This document shows, piece by piece, positions 46,589 to 58,940 of a stretch of 64,000 bases of DNA; the first letter of the stretch is position 1; each line of letters starts with the position of its first letter. Under the pieces are notes generated by a model. That model did not search any database. It worked only from the letters and a program-made list of their open reading frames with translations, and was not told where the DNA came from. A program made the position numbers and the translations under genes. The stretch is taken from contig JACGWO010000003.1 in the NCBI GenBank assembly GCA_034509735.1, positions 6,634,001 to 6,698,000 of the forward strand, in the 5' to 3' direction. The stretch comes from Sesamum alatum. Taxonomy: Eukaryota; Streptophyta; Magnoliopsida; Lamiales; Pedaliaceae.

Positions 46589-48175
46589 TTAAAAAGGGGG
46601 ATCATATTCATTTTCGCAATCTTGTGATGGTGGGTGGTCGGGTGGGAATGACAAATTATTATCACCGGGACTATCTTCAGATTCGCTCATATCGTCTTCA
46701 AGCGCAATACCAAATTTATCGGACATGGAACTCATTATTTTCTCCATCTTTTTAGTGTTGCGCTCTATTTGTCGGTTCATGGTCTCGTTTTTACAAAACA
46801 ACTTCTGTGCCAACTTCAATTCATGGTGTTCCGGTACTGAAGTGAGATTGGTTGTTTTAGTCGAGATAGAACAAGTATAAGTCCTTGCCTCCGAGCCTAT
46901 GCCCCAAACTCGACCCTTCTTTCATCCTCCAATTGCTTCCAACCATAGTTGTTGATCGTTAACCGATGTGCTCGAACATGACTCTGGTAGACTTTGAGAA
47001 GCAATATTATGATCATCACTCAGCTTTTGAAATTTTTCCTATACAATTAAGAATAATTTGGAAATAAATTAAATTATTTACTTTGATTTCAATGTAAATA
47101 ATATAAACTTACAACTACATCCATAGCTCTCGGACCAACCCAATTGCCTTCTTTTATTTTGCAACACTTCTCCAACTACTCAATGAGTGTCGGCGGGCGA
47201 CCAAGCGATTCCTCCTAACAAATTTTTAAAAAAACAAAGATTAATCTTGAGTAAAAGAATCAATTATTATCTAGATAACAAAAAATAAATTATTTATATC
47301 TTACCAACTTCCATTTGTGTTTTGAGACAGAAGCAGAACCATCTCTATAGATAGTAGATGCAGATGCAATGTTTGTTTGCCGATTCATTTTATTATCTTT
47401 TGAGATGGCTTTAAATTTTGCATCACCTCACTCTTTTTGCAACCCGGCCCAAACTTCATCGGTATCCAACAAGCTCTCTTATTGGTCTTCCTACATCGCG
47501 ACATCACTTCTCTGATCCATTTCCCAACCCTATAATTATAACTCTTGCGGATTTGGGTTTGAAGCCTTGGATCCCACATGTAACATTTCTACAAAATATA
47601 ATACAAAAATATGATAACAACACAAAAAGTAATTCATATTCACATAAACTAAGAGTTAAATATTTAAATCTTACACTAAATTTTTGAAACCAAAACTCCT
47701 TAGTCTCTTCGGGAACCTTTTTCAAAGAAGGCCATGGCCCTAAATAATAGCCTGTAATAATATCCTTGATGACATTTTGAACTTCCGAATTCCTACAAAG
47801 TATAAAATAAATAATTATAAAAAAAAATATAATATAATACTTTTAGATATTTTTAAAAACAATCTAACATTTTAAATTGTCTTACGTGATATCCGCCAGA
47901 GTAATGACATGCAATGGAGTTGCATCGGAAGGGACATTATTAGAGGCACCTTCAGGCACTGATGCAGATGGTGGTGGTGGTGGTGCTGATGAGGAAACTG
48001 CAGGTGATGGTGATGGAGCTACACATGTGTTTCCCATCTCAACATGAAAACGAGGTAGAGTGGGAGATGAGGAAGGTGTCTCTCGAGCTATATATATAGC
48101 GGGAACAAGCGGTGGGGTAGATGATGGTCTAGCCTATGACCCCTACCTCCTCTAAATCTTCCTCGTACCATATCT
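46589..48175 (-). pseudogene. TNPA-like accessory transposase gene
   Basis: It reads right to left as several exons. The N-terminal part starts near 48175 (Arg/Gly-rich 'GRFRGGRG'). A middle exon (47580-47790) holds 'GPWPSLKKVPEETKEFWFQKF', and 47385-47579 holds 'MSRCRKTNKRACWIP', both typical of the plant transposase family PF03004. 47114-47214 has 'LGRPPTLIE'. The last exon (46589-47040) has 'GRVWGIGSEARTYT' and ends in an acidic tail. Splice signals fit at the 47041/47110 intron. At least one stop (after 'TLIE') and frame changes occur. It would bind the subterminal repeats. Exon limits are my estimate. Confidence 0.75.
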
Positions 48176-48240
48176 ACATGAACATAGTTGAGGTTTTAAT
48201 TTCTGAGTTTAATTGAAGGTTTTAGGTTGATAGTGAACTA

Positions 48241-49080
48241 AGTTACATTAGTTTAGTTGAGTTTTTAACTTGTGAGTTAACTAAGTTACATTAGTTTAGT
48301 TGAAGATTTTAAGTTGAAAGTTAACAAAATTACATTAGTTTAGTTGAGTTTTTTACTTGTGAGTTAACAAAGTTACATTAGTTTAGTTGAATATTTTAAG
48401 TTGAAAGTTAAATAAATTTTATTAGTTTAGTTGAGTTTACATATGGGTTAACTAAGTTAAATTAGTTTAGTTAAAGAATATAAGTTTAACAAAATTACAT
48501 TAGTTTAGTTGAGTTTTTAACTTGTGAGTTAACTAAGTTACATTAGTTTAGTTGAAGATTTCAAGTTAAAAGTTAACAAAATTACATTAGTTTAATTGAG
48601 TTTTTAACTTGTGGGTTAACTAAGTTAAATTAGTTTAGTTAAATATTTTAAGTTGAAAGTTAACAAAATTACATTAGTTTACTTGGTATTTTAACTTGTA
48701 AGTTAACTAAGTTACATTTGTTTAGTTGAAGATTTTAAGTTGAAAGTTCAATAAATTTCATTAGTTTAGTTGAGTTATTAACTTGTGGGTTAACTAAATT
48801 AAATTACTTCACTTCAAATTTTAAGTTGAAAGTTAACAAAATTACATTAGTTTAGTTGAGTTTATAACTTGAGAGTTAACTAAGTTACATTAGTTCAGTT
48901 GAAAATTTTAAATTGAAAGTTAACAAAATTACATTAGTTTAGTTGAGTTTTTTAACTTGTGGGTTAACTAACTTAAATTAGTTTAGTTAAAAAATTTAAG
49001 TTGAAAGTAACAAAATTACATTAGTTTAGTTGAGTTTATAATATGTGAGTTAACTAGGTTACATTAGTTTAGTTGAGTAT
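48241..49080. repeat. Minisatellite 1 in CACTA, 43-44 bp units
   Basis: About 19 units built on TTACATTAGTTTAGTTGA. Two unit types alternate (one with TAACTTGTGAGTTAAC, one with TTAAGTTGAAAGTTAAC), giving a higher-order period near 87 bp. Confidence 0.85.
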
Positions 49081-49169
49081 AATTGAATATGAATCCTAAT
49101 CTACAATCATAACCAACAACACTCATCCAACCTCGTAACTACAATTATCATTCCCATCCACCTCAATAT

Positions 49170-49560
49170 GCCAACCACATCCTCAATATATTACATTGTC
49201 ATCTACAATTTTATACCAAACACATACTCAATATACATTTTATACAGAACACATACCCAATATACACTTTATACCAACACATATTCAATATACCAAACTC
49301 AATATACATTTTATACCAACACATATTCAATATACCAAACTCAATATGCATTTTATACCAAATACATACTCAATATAACAAACTCAATATACATTTTATA
49401 CCAAACACATACTCAATATAACAAACTCGAAATACATTTTATACCAAACACATACTCAATATAACAAATTTAATATACATTTTGTACCAAACACATACTC
49501 CATATAACAGACTCAATATATATTTTACACCAAACACACATTCAATATACCAAATATATA
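49170..49560. repeat. Minisatellite 2 in CACTA, about 43 bp units
   Basis: Units built on CAATATACATTTTATACCAA with an ACACATACTC part; about eight to nine units, some shortened. The frame through it is a repeat artefact. Confidence 0.85.
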
Positions 49561-49739
49561 GTCAATATACATTATAGACATTCACAATTTTATAACATAG
49601 AAGAACGTTATGGTCATCTTCAATAAGCTACATTTTAGGCAAAGGATTACAAAAAACATACCTTTAATCCTATCAAATATCCATACTTTGCTGTAAAAAC
49701 ACAAAATCAACCAAACAAAAATATTTTAATTAAAAACCA

Positions 49740-50165
49740 AACAAAATCAAACAAAAAAAAAGAAGAAACCTCTCAGGCGGCGTAGCAGCGGCAGCCAGCA
49801 GCGAAGCAGCGGCGGTTGGTGGCGATGGCAAAGCAGCGGTTGTCGGTGGCGGAGGCAAAGTAACGGTGACGCTGAGGACCTCGGTGGTGGCGGCGACGGC
49901 AGCGAAGAGCGGCGGCGAAGTTGCGGCAGGGGGCGGCGGCCAAGAAAAACACAAAAAAAAAAAAGAGAAGAAAGAAAAGAGGCAAAAGAGAAGACGAGAG
50001 GAAAGGAGAAGCTCAGTGGCGGGTGGGGGGCAGAAAAGAGAAGAGGAAAGGAGGGGGGTTGGCTGGAAATGAATGGGAAGGGGGGGGGGGGAGGGGGAAA
50101 AAGAGAGATGGAAAGCAGGGGGGATTGGGGCTATGAAAAATGGGGAGGGAAAGGGGGGAAAATTA
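49740..50165. repeat. GC-rich triplet-like and purine-rich block in CACTA
   Basis: GGCGGC/AGCAGCGG words (49780-49945) are followed by a G/A-rich stretch with long G runs (50085-50095). It lies between the TNP2-type gene and the TNPA-like gene. Open frames here reflect composition. Confidence 0.6.
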
Positions 50166-50199
50166 GGGTTATGTCAAAATGGGGAGGGAAAGTGTATAG

Positions 50200-50930
50200 T
50201 AAAAAAAGATAAAATAATTTTTTAAAATTAATAATTATTTTTTAAATTAAATCAAATAAATGATTTAGGATATACTCTTCAATTAGTAAATGAGATAAAA
50301 TTTGTTTAAAATTAATAATTTTTTTTGAACTAAATGATTTAAGATATATATTTCAATTAATAAATGATATAAAATATTTGTAATTATTAAAAATCTTTAA
50401 AATTAAATGATATAAGATATACTCTTTAATTAATAGATGAGATAAAATATTTTTAAAATTAATAATTGTTTTTAAAATTAAATGAGATAAATAATTTAAG
50501 ATATATCTTTCAATTAATAAATGAGATAAAATATTTTATAATTAATAAATATTTTTAAAATTAAATGAGATAAATGATTTAAGATATACTGTTCAATTAA
50601 TAAACGATATAAAATATTTTTAAAATTAATAATTTTTTATATTAAATGAGATAAATGATTTAAGATATATTTTTTAATTAATAAATAAGATAAAATATTT
50701 TTAAAATTAATAATTGTTTTTTAAATTAAATGAGATAAATGATTTAAGATATACTCTTCAATTAGTAAATGAGATAAAATATTTTTAAAATTAATAATTA
50801 TTTTTATAAATGAGATAAATGATTTAAGATATAATTTTAAATTAATAAATGAGATAAAATATTTTTAAAAATAATGAGATAAATGATGTAAGATATACTC
50901 TTCAATTAGTAAATGAAATAAAACATCATG
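50200..50930. repeat. Minisatellite 3 in CACTA, about 83 bp units
   Basis: About nine AT-rich units containing AATGAGATAAAATATTTTTA and GATAAATGATTTAAGATATA, ending just before the transposase stop codon. Confidence 0.85.
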
Positions 50931-50963
50931 AGAAAAATCAGCAAAATACATTATGTTCAATTA

Positions 50964-53900
50964 TTAAACATCATCATCATCATCTTGTCTAAGTGTTTCT
51001 TCATCATCAGTCATTTCATATTCTTCAAAACTGTCTTGTTCCTCTTCATCATCTTTCGTTTCATTATCCTCATCAACAAAAATTTGTGTATCGTTGATGT
51101 CATCTAAAGGTTGAATTTCATTTTCAATAGTAACCATTGGAACGGATTCAACTTCATCCTCCTGAAATGCAGCATCATTCCACCTTGACTTAACAATTCG
51201 TCTAGCTTTTGTTCGACATACAGCCATCCAATCAACTTTATCTCTTCTTAAACTAGGATATTGAGCGTAGTACACTTGGATAGCTTGTTGTGCTTTGATG
51301 GCATTGCAACTATGCCATCAATGTCAACTGTATCTACATCATGCTGCTCATACAAATCATGCAAAAAGGTCCTACAATAGTGACGAATATATTTTAATTA
51401 ATAATCTACAATATAATTATGTATTAAGCAAATAAACATATTTAATACTTATAATATGGTTGCGCTTCTGGACAATTGGCTACTATATAAGTCTCAGGAA
51501 CATGTCTTTCTTTACCAGTGATGTACCTCATTTTTTGAGGCACCGTAGGGACATCCGGAATGATTGAAAATCAAAATGTGTTCAACTCCTTTATTGTTTG
51601 AACCATCGTCATTCCTCCCAGGTTTACGTCTTTTGCAAATAACGCCGGGTTCAAAATAATGTGTAGCGAAGGTCGAGATTTCCTCAACAATGTAGGCATC
51701 ACAAATTGAAGCCTTTACAACAACTTTGTTCTTCACCCTTTTCTTCAAAGTATGGAGGAACCTATTCCAAAATAATGCATCATTGCAAAATATTGTGGAT
51801 ATTAAAAAAATAAATACGAAAGCAAAAATTATGCATATATTTAAAAAAATCAACAATATTAAGAATGCCTCTCAAATGGATACATCCATCTATATTGCAC
51901 TGGACCTCCTACTCGAGCCTCGTATGGTAAGTGAACCAAGAGACGCTCCATTAAATCAAAGAATTCGGGGGGAAATATTTTCTCCAAATTGCATATGATT
52001 ATAGTTACACTCTCCTCCAATTCCTTTATTTTATTTATATCTAGTGTAGCGGAGCTTATGGCTTGGAACAAGAGGCTCACTTCTGTCAATGTACTCCAAA
52101 CAAATTCTGGCAACATATCTCTAAATGCTATCGGTATGAGTCTCTCCATGAAGACATGACAGTTATGACTCTTCATCCCATGCAACTTCAATTCATTTAA
52201 GTCAACGCATCTACCAAGATTAGAAGTATATCCATTCGGGAACCTCAAACATTTAATCCACTCAAATATTTTTCTCTTTTGATGTTTATCCAATGTATAC
52301 ACTGCTTTAGCCATGGTTCCCGATTGGTCTTCATCCACAACAATTTATGATCGGTTACAAATGATCCCAACATCTTTCCTTGCATTCAAATTATCCTTGG
52401 TTTAGCCCTTGATGTTCATTACAGTGTTGAATATATTGTCAAATACATTCTTCTCTATGTGCATGACATCAAGGTTGTGCTGAATCATATTTGTGGTCCA
52501 ATACAAGAGATCCTAGAAAATGCCTATTTTTGTCCACTTGTGTTCAGTTACATATCCAGAAGGTAACTAAGAGGGTCCTCGACAACAGATTTAAACTGCA
52601 CACAGAATACAATATTTTCTCCCTGTTTTCTCTAGGTGGAGCTTCATTTTTTTCAACTTTACCCTTGAGGAAAGCTTTCTTATTTTTTCTATAAGGATAT
52701 CCTACTCCTAAAAACTATCGATGGCAATCAAAGTAACTTGATTTCCTGTTGTGTTGAATGTGAAATGTCCATGTATTATCCATACATATTAGGCCACCCA
52801 TTATCCCAGCAGTACTCCAACCAGACAACTCCCATAAGCCGGAAAGTCATTAACAATCCATATAAGTGCCGCCCTCATCATGAAAAAAATCTTTTTTAGA
52901 CGCATCATACGTTTGTGCACCTACTTGCCATAATTGTAGCAACTCCTTAATCAAAGGATGCAAGTATACATCAATAAGTCATTTGGGATTAGCAGGACCA
53001 GGAATAATCAACGACAAAAATATATACTCAAATTTCATACACATCCCTAGAGGAAAGTTGTATGGTGTAACGATAACTGGCCAACAAAAATATGACTTGC
53101 CATATTGTCCATGAGGGGCAAAACTATTAGCACAAAGGCCAAGACGAACATTGCAGGATTTTGAAGTAAAATCTGGACGTGTCTCATTGAAATTTTTCAA
53201 CGCCTCTGCATCAAATGGATGACAGATAACCACACTCTCTGTCTCATGAGTGGCATGCCAACTCATGTGCTCAGCTGTTGTATTGGAAGTATACAACCTC
53301 TGCAATCGGGGAGTTATTAGCAAATACCGGAGTGTAGCATATGCAGTTATTTTACGACGAGGGTTTTGACCCCTGGTAGGTTTATACCTAGCATGCTCAC
53401 AAGACTTGCAGAATTCCAAATGCTTGTCTTCTTTCCAGAATAACATACAACCAGCCTTACATGGGTCAATTTTCTCAATAGGTAAACCCAATTCTCTTAT
53501 CAACCTTTTCATACTATAATAATCATTGGATAACGTATGATCTCGTGACAACTCTGTGATACATTCTGTTCAGATTTGATGTTTACTTACCTCGCTACCG
53601 CAAATAACTGAGAGTGAGTTTCGCTCCCAACATATAACGGTTGATCTGCAGCACACACGACATGAAAAAAATTTCAGACAATGCTCTTAAATTGTCAGCC
53701 TCGTACTGTACCCCATCATAATTAGAACTCGGACCAGCCTCGTTTGCATGTGATTGATCCCTAGGATGTCTCGAATCATTGAATACATCCCCCCTGTGGA
53801 CCAGATACAGGACCAGCTGCATCAAACACCATCCTCTGATCCTAATTCAATTGATCATAGTTATCCCAATTGGTCGTTTGATCTACAGAGTTGTCAGCTG

Positions 53901-54190
53901 ACATTGGATGCTCACAATCCATTTGTATAGGCTCACCATGAGATGTCCAATTATAGTATTTTTTCTTAAAACCTTTCTTATAAAGGTCGCATGTCACCTC
54001 TTCCATGAATTTGTATATACGAGTTTTACATACACTACATGGACAACAAATTTTCTCCCCATCCATAAAATTATGTTGTGTTTTTGCCCAATTTGTAAAC
54101 TCAGTGACCCATCTATAAATTCTTTTGTAAGATGACGATTACCGGATACATTCTTCTCATACATCTGCTTTCTCAATTCTCTCAACATCT
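50964..54190 (-). pseudogene. TNP2-type CACTA transposase gene, broken
   Basis: Right to left: a transposase-associated domain (53842-54066, 'CPCSVCKTRIYKF', 'YNWTSHGEP'); transposase_21 (52979-53551, 'MKRLIRELGL', 'CMLFWKEDKHLEFC', 'NVRLGLCANSFAPHGQYGKSY', 'PGPANPK'), continuing with stops to about 52700 ('LSGWST'-like text); DUF4218 (51859-52338, 'LKLHGMKSHNCHVFMERLIP', 'MLPEFVW', 'GPVQYRWMYPFER'); and DUF4216 pieces (51512-51856, 50964-51275) with a strongly acidic C-terminus. This order is standard for plant CACTA transposases, nuclear DNA-cutting enzymes of the DDE class. Stops at the ends of several blocks show decay. Exon limits are approximate. Confidence 0.88.
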
Positions 54191-54479
54191 TGTTCTAAAA
54201 TCAACAAATATTATACATATTCATTTACATACATACATACATAAAAAACTAAAAATTCCAAGAATAAAATGAATATATATAAATAAACTAGTAAAAAATT
54301 TGTACTAACCTTAATGTAAGTCAGCTTAATGTCCAAATGTGTAACTCGTTGCACTAACGTGATTATTAACGGTCTAATGCAAAGATTGATTAAAAAATCA
54401 GTTGAGTTGAAGGAGAGAAGAAGAAGAAGAAGTTGTTATGGACGATTATAAAAATAAGTGTGAAATAGAATGAAGGTTT

Positions 54480-55000
54480 TCTTATATTACGCTTTTTGCA
54501 ATGGATTCTGCAACGGAATTTACCACAAATGATATTTCCGTTGTAAAATTCGTTGCAAAAAATAAAGAATTTTAAAATAGTGGATTACAGTTGTCGCAAA
54601 CATATTGCAATGGGGGGATCCATTAGAAAGATCGTTGCAAATCCAACGGCTCAATAATTAATACCTACAGTTATAACGTACAGATTGCAACAACTTCATA
54701 GGACGTTGTAAATTTTTTGCAACGGATGTAACTAGAATCTTCGTTGCAAAGTATGCAATGAAAGATTTTCGCCAAAAACCATTGGAAGTTTGCAATGGAA
54801 TTTATTGTTGTAGTATTTTGCCACGACCTTTGCAACGACTTATGTTGAATGTGGGGCATCTTAAAGTTGATTGAATTTTGCAATGGAATATTGCAACAGG
54901 TAGTCCGTTGCAAAATGTCATCGTTATTTTGCAACGAAAGTTGCAACGATAATGCAAAAAAATCAGAATCCATTGCAAATTGGAAAAATACATTGCTATA
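54480..55000. repeat. CACTA subterminal repeats, right side
   Basis: A dozen or more GTTGCAA/TTGCAAC words in both orientations, matching the left subterminal region. Confidence 0.75.
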
Positions 55001-55023
55001 AGCTTGTTTTTTTTGTAGTGTCT

Positions 55024-55303
55024 ATAACATTCTAGGGCTGAATAATAGACCTAGGTCTATATGTATACATATATTATATTTTGGATATCTAGAAAGATAT
55101 TTATTTCCTCCCCTCATCTTTATAAGTTTCTATTTTCACCCCAAAATTCATATTTGTACTACTATTCAAGTGGCTACAATAATTTATCTTGACTTCTTTT
55201 TAATCTCTAATTGAACACAAATATTATATAAATCGTCACATTATATATCAATTTTATTATGCTAATAAATGATAGTTATGTGTTTACATTTGAGGACGTT
55301 ACA
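55024..55303 (-). repeat. Right (5') LTR, second part
   Basis: Continues the LTR interrupted at 45811 and ends GAGGACGTTACA; it matches 41305-41592. Confidence 0.9.
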
Positions 55304-58300
55304 AGGTCGTTCTTGAATGAACTGTACAAGCAACACCAATAATTAATCAACTAGTGGCAATTGAATTCAAGGGTTGGTTCAAGCGTCGTTTAGGTGTCAC
55401 TTTCTTATAAATTATGACGGTCTGGTCAATTTCTTATAAATTATTTCAATTGCTATATGAATTGTAGGTGAAACCCGAATTGAACTACATGGACAACAAA
55501 TTGTTGAAGTTGCACTATTGTGGTCCCAAGGCAGAAGTGACGATGTTCCCGTGTTACCTCGTGAATGGTTTCATTTTCCATATTGAACGTCACAATATCG
55601 GCAAGTCAACAATGAATTGTGGTGTTTGTGTCAAAAGCTTATCATATACATGTTATAATAGGTGACCAGAAAGCCAATTGGATTGGCGGTTTCGGGAACT
55701 ATTCATCAATCTTTATTAATACAATTTTATCCTGATGAATAGAGTAAGTATTCATCACTGGCACTGTGTTTGTTGTGCTTAGTACTAACGTTGAACGGTA
55801 TTTCAACGTCACAACAAATGCCCACAGACCAATTGGATAACCTATGTAGTTGGGTTGCGCATTGGATGGCGGCTATGAAACCAACTTCTGAGGGTTGGTC
55901 TGAAAAATTCCAAGTCGAGGACCTCGAGACTGGGCATCGAGTTTCCTATAGAGACTTGCACTAAGTATTGCATTCACTGGGTGCGTTTCGAGTTTCATCG
56001 GCGACAGACGAAGGTCGTCTATGCAATTTTAGTGGGTAAGTTGACAACGTGGTCGACGGACTGAAGTGACTCACGGGAATCGTCATATGGAAACCTTGGA
56101 GGCTTGGTCGGTATGACTGGAATTCCCGGTTCCGATAGTACGGGATTAGTCCTCGGACTTGAGGAATCATGGCAGTCACGTGCATATGAAGACTGTATCT
56201 TGGATCTGCGCGAGAGGTGATCATTCTGTAAGATGGTCATTATAAGCCTTGTCCAGTGCAGTTGGAGTATGTAGCGAGGATGGTGGATTCCCAGATAGGA
56301 TCTGTCCCCTGTCAGTACATGATGGTGATGTCTCCTATGCACTCTGAGATGGTTTAGACTCTGAAAGTCTATGGCCATAGCAATTGATTGAGTAGGAAAG
56401 GTTTCCTACGCGGATCGATAGAGTAAACGCATCTCGGGTATGAAGCATAGTTGCCTAGTCAAGGATGGGAACCGACGCCCAATTCCATACCATAGACTAA
56501 GGCCGGGAGACGGTCGATAGTAGGACCGTACCCGTACGGAATCGGTGCCTAAATGTTCACGCCAACATTCACCTAGTCTCTAGTGCCATGGACCGTTGCT
56601 AGACGGCCACCCATGGTGACGGACTCCTGTTGGACACGAGCTCAAGTGTAGCTGAGGGTGAATCTAAAGGGTCATACACAAATCACCGAGCAGATGAAGG
56701 AATTGACTAGGAGTCAATTTCAGAGGATGATAAGTAATTGGATTACTTAAAGGATTGTCCATCGGATGGACGGGCCGATATTGTATCGGGCCTTCGTTTA
56801 ATTGGTAAATATGATTCATCAATTAATATGGAAAGTTGAGATGTTGGATCTTTTAATTGGATTAAAAGATCAACGGGAATTATTTAAGTGAACATCATAT
56901 TAAATTGGATTTAATTTTGAGTTCGTCATAATTGGATTACGGTAGAACCCGGTCCGTTAAATTTTGAGCTGAGATGTGTGTTAATTCCATTTATGGAATA
57001 GGAAGAAGTTGGACTTCTTCCCTAAATAAGCATGGTTGAAAATTGCCACCTTGGAGGGAGCAAAAATCAACCATGTTGGATGATAGGTGTTAGTTGACTT
57101 GTCTCTTTTGGTAAGAGACAAATCAACTCCAATCAAGCCCTTCCCTTTTGGTATGATTTGATCATACCTTAAAAGATGGTAGGCTTGATTGAAGAATTGA
57201 TGGTGATTGATTGGGATGTATCTAGACATCCTTGGATGAACCTAGACACATTCCAATAATCACATTAATTATGTATATATATGAGTATATACTAACACCT
57301 ATGGATGAAGAATTTCATCATTCATCTTTTTCTAGGAAAAAGATGAAAACTCTCCATACACTCTCTCACTCTCTCTACTCTCAAAATCCTCTTTGTTGCT
57401 TCATTGATCTATGATCAATTGAAGGACAAAGTAAGATCAAGAAGGAACACTAATTTGATAGTGTAATCTCTTCTTTGATTTCATCCTCCAGATCCGTTTT
57501 TTTCTAGCAAGAAAAACGAGATCTCTCCCGATGTGGTGTGGACTACGTTAGAGGGTCTCTACGTTGGGACCTCGCGTGGACGAACGTCGGGGCAATCAAT
57601 GCGTGTAGCTGATCAAAATACAAAATCGAGAAAGGTATTCCAATTTATATTTATGCTCTCGGTTTCTTCTTTATTCTATAGCCATGAACGCTTATTTATT
57701 TTATATATGTTTATATTCTGCATTTATACACCGATAGCCCGGGAACGTTCAAGGGAACATCCCTTCAACGAGATTTAAATTCTTTTATTCCGCAAGTTTT
57801 TTTATCTCCACCGCGCTTCCGCTGCGTTCCCGGGCCGATCCGCTTTCCTTCAATACAGACATGGACGGTGACTTCTATGGAATACTCGAAGACATAATTC
57901 AGTTAGATTACCCACTTATTCCGGACATGCACATTGTATTGTTTAATTGTCGTTGGACCAATACGGTAAGAGGCATGAAGATACACCCTCGTTATCACAT
58001 TGTTGATGTCAATTGCAGAAAGTTGTACCAAAAGAATGAACCATTTATACTGGAGCAACAAGCAGTACAAATTTACTTTGCGGATTACCCTGGCATGAAG
58101 AGAGACAAAGCCGACTGGAAAGTTGTTTGCAAAATCAAGGCTCGAAGAGTAACTGATGACTCGCGATGGACCGAGGTCGCCTATCAGATGGATGAAGTTG
58201 TACCTACTCCAGATGTTTATACAGACAATCAAACATATGAATTTCAGATCCAACTGGTATACAGCTATCCATGTCACAACGTGGAGCAGGTACATCCCGC

Positions 58301-58380
58301 TCGCCAAATGGTGAATCCGATGATCAAGATGACGAATATAGCTTTAACGAGTTTGAGACCGAGGAAGAGACTTATTGAGC
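55304..58380 (+). pseudogene. CACTA 2 gene end: DUF4216, split by a solo LTR
   Basis: The upstream part (about 55310-55650) has 'FKGWFKRR'-like text and then 'GFIFHIERHNIGKSTMN'. After removing the solo LTR and one ATACA, the frame goes on at 57858 with 'MDGDFYGILEDIIQLDYP', 'LFNCRWTN', 'KNEPFILEQQAVQIYFADYPG' and 'KVVCKIKARRV'. Near 58240-58300 a one-base shift is needed to reach an acidic C-terminus ('DDQDDEYSFNEFETEEETY') that ends near 58380 and resembles the acidic end of the first CACTA gene. The product is inactive. Confidence 0.8.
55651..57852 (+). mobile_element. Solo LTR, copia family A, full length
   Basis: TGTTATAATAGGTGACC... to ...CTTTCCTTCA, 2202 bp, with ATACA on both sides (55646-55650, 57853-57857). 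It is the only full-length family A LTR here and serves as the reference for 1560-6301 and 20549-22254. A TATA-like run is at 57274-57281. The short frames inside it are not genes. Confidence 0.95.
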
Positions 58381-58439
58381 GTGTAGTCTTAGTTATCTTT
58401 TAAATGTGTAACGGATAACCGTTAGTTTAAATATTGTAT

Positions 58440-58940
58440 TAATTTAAATTTTTTTATAAAATAATATAACTTTGGTTTTATTTAAAAATTTAAAATAATG
58501 CAAAACCAAAGAAAGGAACGGTTTTGTTTTTTCAACCGGACCATTCCTAAATTAATTGCAACACAGTTTCAGTTTGGTGCGTCAAAATAGGTGAAAATTT
58601 TGAAACTTGGAACGGTCAAAATATATTCCGACCGTTCAATCACAGTTACAAATTTTCAATTAGGCGCCTAATGAAAAAATGGGTGGAAAATTTGAAACTT
58701 GGAACGATCCAATTATATTTATTACCGTTCCAATTGTAGGTCCAAATATTTTATTTGGCGCCTTCCGAAAAAATAAGTGGAAAAATCAAATTTTGGACGG
58801 TTACTTAACTTTCAACCATTCCATTCTTCGCATTTGCATAGACCGTTCCTATATGTAATCATTAGCCAATCCTAAGTTAATATTATAACTAGCCGTTCCG
58901 AAGTCAATAGCTAATTATTCCAAATCGTGTTCCCGTAATG
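58440..58940. repeat. CACTA 2 subterminal repeats
   Basis: Repeated GGAACGGTC/GACCGTTCC words in both orientations (for example near 58513, 58608, 58637, 58722 and 58850). They differ from the GTTGCAA words of the first element, so the two belong to different CACTA families. Confidence 0.65.

Larger units (their letters stand above)
45812..55020 (-). mobile_element. CACTA (En/Spm-type) DNA transposon
   Basis: The right end, inverted, is CACTACAAAAAAAAC; the left end is CACGACAAAAAAAATA, one base off at position 4. TCT lies on both sides (45809-45811, 55021-55023), and the uninterrupted LTR at 41300 shows one TCT, so the 9209-bp insertion is defined to the base. Inside are subterminal GTTGCAA repeats, a TNPA-like gene, three minisatellites and a TNP2-type transposase gene, all on the minus strand. 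Stops suggest it can no longer move by itself. Confidence 0.95.
40288..55303 (-). mobile_element. Chromodomain Ty3/gypsy element, partly deleted
   Basis: Two copies of a 1.3-kb LTR (40288-41592; 44299-45811 plus 55024-55303) enclose the RT-to-chromodomain part of pol. On the minus strand the LTR starts TGTAACGTCC, as usual for chromoviruses. Gag, protease and the first part of RT are missing, with RT running straight into the right LTR. The right LTR contains a MITE (44344-44837) and a CACTA transposon (45812-55020). The right flank is AGGTC in CACTA 2; no AGGTC precedes the left LTR, so the left edge is rearranged. Confidence 0.85.
55304..58940 (+). mobile_element. 3' part of a second CACTA element
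   Basis: Contains the end of a transposase-type gene (DUF4216) on the plus strand and a subterminal repeat region with words different from the first CACTA element. The inverted candidate terminus at 58940 is CATTACGGGAACACG, one base from the CACTA pattern. The left part was lost at the chromovirus boundary, so no target duplication can be checked. A solo LTR (55651-57852) splits it. Confidence 0.7.

Noticed and set aside
49168..49464. Tyr/Ile/Thr-rich repetitive frame of 98 codons
   Set aside because: It is a translation of minisatellite 2.
49730..50136. Ala/Pro-rich and Lys/Arg/Gly-rich frames on opposite strands
   Set aside because: They follow from GCn and purine-rich repeats; no domain and no exon context.
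55961..56378. Minus-strand frames of 87-119 codons
   Set aside because: Inside the solo LTR; not conserved in other LTR copies.
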